Below are positions 62,739-64,000 of a stretch of DNA of 64,000 nt, piece by piece. The position numbers were made by a program, and so were the translations under genes. The first letter of the stretch is position 1, and each line of letters opens with the position of its first letter. The notes below the pieces were generated by a model that was not told the DNA's origin, ran no database searches, and saw nothing but the letters and a program-made list of their open reading frames with translations. Location: assembly GCA_963966185.1 (NCBI GenBank), contig CAWZYM010000010.1, forward strand, positions 334,501-398,500. The letters run 5' to 3'. This DNA comes from Rhabditoides inermis. Taxonomy: Eukaryota; Nematoda; Chromadorea; Rhabditida; Rhabditidae.

Positions 62739-64000
62739 GAGGGATAAAAGCCTCGCACGCTCTCTCACTCTCGCCTCAATCCCACCAGGATTAGCGAGCC
62801 AACACCGCTTCACTCTCTCGTATTCCACGCGATTTGTTTCTCCTATGTTGTTCCACACAATATCACAATCTCACAATTCACCCCATACCAGCAGGCAGAG
62901 AACACGTGCGGACCATTTGCATATGTCCACAGTCCATACGCCCGCTTGTTTTGCGAGTGCCACGAATGCCTCTGCCTCTGCTGAATCGAGGCTGTGTTGC
63001 CACCAGCAGCGATACGGCTGAACGATTAGCGGCCGCCGAAGATGTTTTGGCGTGTGCTTGTGCCCTGTACTCATTGACTCATTTTCGCGAAACGCCCTTT
63101 CCGCCAATGTTTCGCCGTTTGCCAAACCCCATCCCGCACGTATCACCAACGTGTGATTCCATGCGTATTTTTCATCAGCACAAAAACAGTTTCATGCAAC
63201 ATCAATCAATCAGCTGATCGCGTTTACTTGCGCTGCCACACTCGAGTATGAACAAAGCTGTAGTGGTGGCGGGCTTGAGAGAGATGGAAATAGAACGAGA
63301 GAGAGAGAGAGAGAGAGAGAGAAGCAGCACTTGATTTTCACTACGTATCTTTAATCGTCGCGAGCGTTGAGTGATTTCTGAATCATGCGATGCACGTACA
63401 TCCATGTTGACCTTGAAATGCAACACACTAGGAACTGTGAAAGTGAAACTAGACTATATAATTACGCGCGTGGCACACATAGTGTTGCGTTATCGGACAG
63501 TGCTCTTTTTGTTTGTTGAAGCCGCGTGTCTCCCTGCTCCTCCCCCAGCTTCCACTCGTCACTTCTCCGTCTTCTCGAAAAGCTCTCGCGATTCCACTGC
63601 TCCTCATCCCCTATCACTTATTTCTATCACATCTCCTTTCCATGAAACCATGCGCCTGTTTGTATATCATTGCAAGCTTTTCCGCTAACGTGTCGATCCA
63701 TTTTGTATCTCCTCTCGCAACTCTCTAGCCTTATCTCTCGCAACAACTCACCCGCCTCTATTACGCTATCTCAATTGAACGAAGCAGCTCTCGACGCAAC
63801 CCTGTTCTTTACCCATTTGCTATATGTACAGAGTACGTGCTTCTCGCTGATTAGATCGACACTATTTCTAGCACGCTCCACTCTTGCCCGCTTCATTTGA
63901 CACACCATCAATGATCTGCCATCTCTGTCTAACCACCTTGTCTGTCTCTCAATCTCTCGTTCTCACTTATGGGCAGCTAGCAACCTTGAAATGATCCGTG
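61258..64000. other. Right-end interval without a supported gene
   Basis: No exon could be tied to a known family. It holds GA runs at 62688-62736 and 63297-63322, a CTCTGGCGCAGGCTATAAG fragment of repeat R near 61900, and pyrimidine-rich sequence from 63500 on. Confidence 0.55.

Overview
This is a nematode genomic window, most likely from a rhabditid-type roundworm. It holds four short cuticle collagens (N-terminal membrane anchor, RxxR processing site, interrupted Gly-X-Y blocks, TATA box just upstream), an SRG/SRV-type chemoreceptor, and genes with many small introns ending in TTTCAG. The species cannot be named from sequence alone. About a third of the window is gene-bearing; the rest is microsatellite (GA, TG, TA, ATT, TGTC), MITE-like and retroelement sequence. 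Most exon joins given here were worked out by hand from reading frame, phase and GT/AG sites, and they close in frame.

Layout. 446-4399 (-): 5' part of a class A peptide-type GPCR whose last exons lie beyond the left edge. 4530-12110: no gene supported, microsatellite-rich. 12114-21060 (+): 13-exon DXO/RAI1-family decapping nuclease, its introns swollen by a foldback element, an ATT repeat with a Helitron-like element inside it, a 640-bp TGTC array and a long-TIR element. 21061-23265: MITE cluster including an hAT-like element. 23266-24704 (-): six-exon SRG-type receptor. 25170-31510: repeats, two Helitron-like elements and two foldbacks. 31520-34731 (-): OCIA-domain protein, divergent from 35062-42827 (+), a 30-exon INTS3 gene. 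42112-51126: a tandem duplication of the INTS3 3' end plus a collagen gene, separated by a Helitron-like element that is itself split by a truncated LINE. 51557-53598 and 54426-55468 (+): two further collagens. 56926-61110 (-): TRAF-family adaptor without a visible RING. 61258-64000: no gene supported.

The genes do not form one pathway. INTS3 (Integrator/SOSS) and DXO (RNA 5'-end quality control) act on nuclear RNA, the collagens form a small cuticle cluster grown by duplication, and the two receptors and the TRAF adaptor are signalling genes. The most interesting observations concern gene structure and mobile DNA. They are a minisatellite that repeatedly copies an in-frame splice donor of a collagen gene, a similar in-frame donor copy in the GPCR, tRNA-like units inside several inverted-repeat elements, Helitron-like elements with a foldback 5' end, and nested insertions that give a relative order of events.
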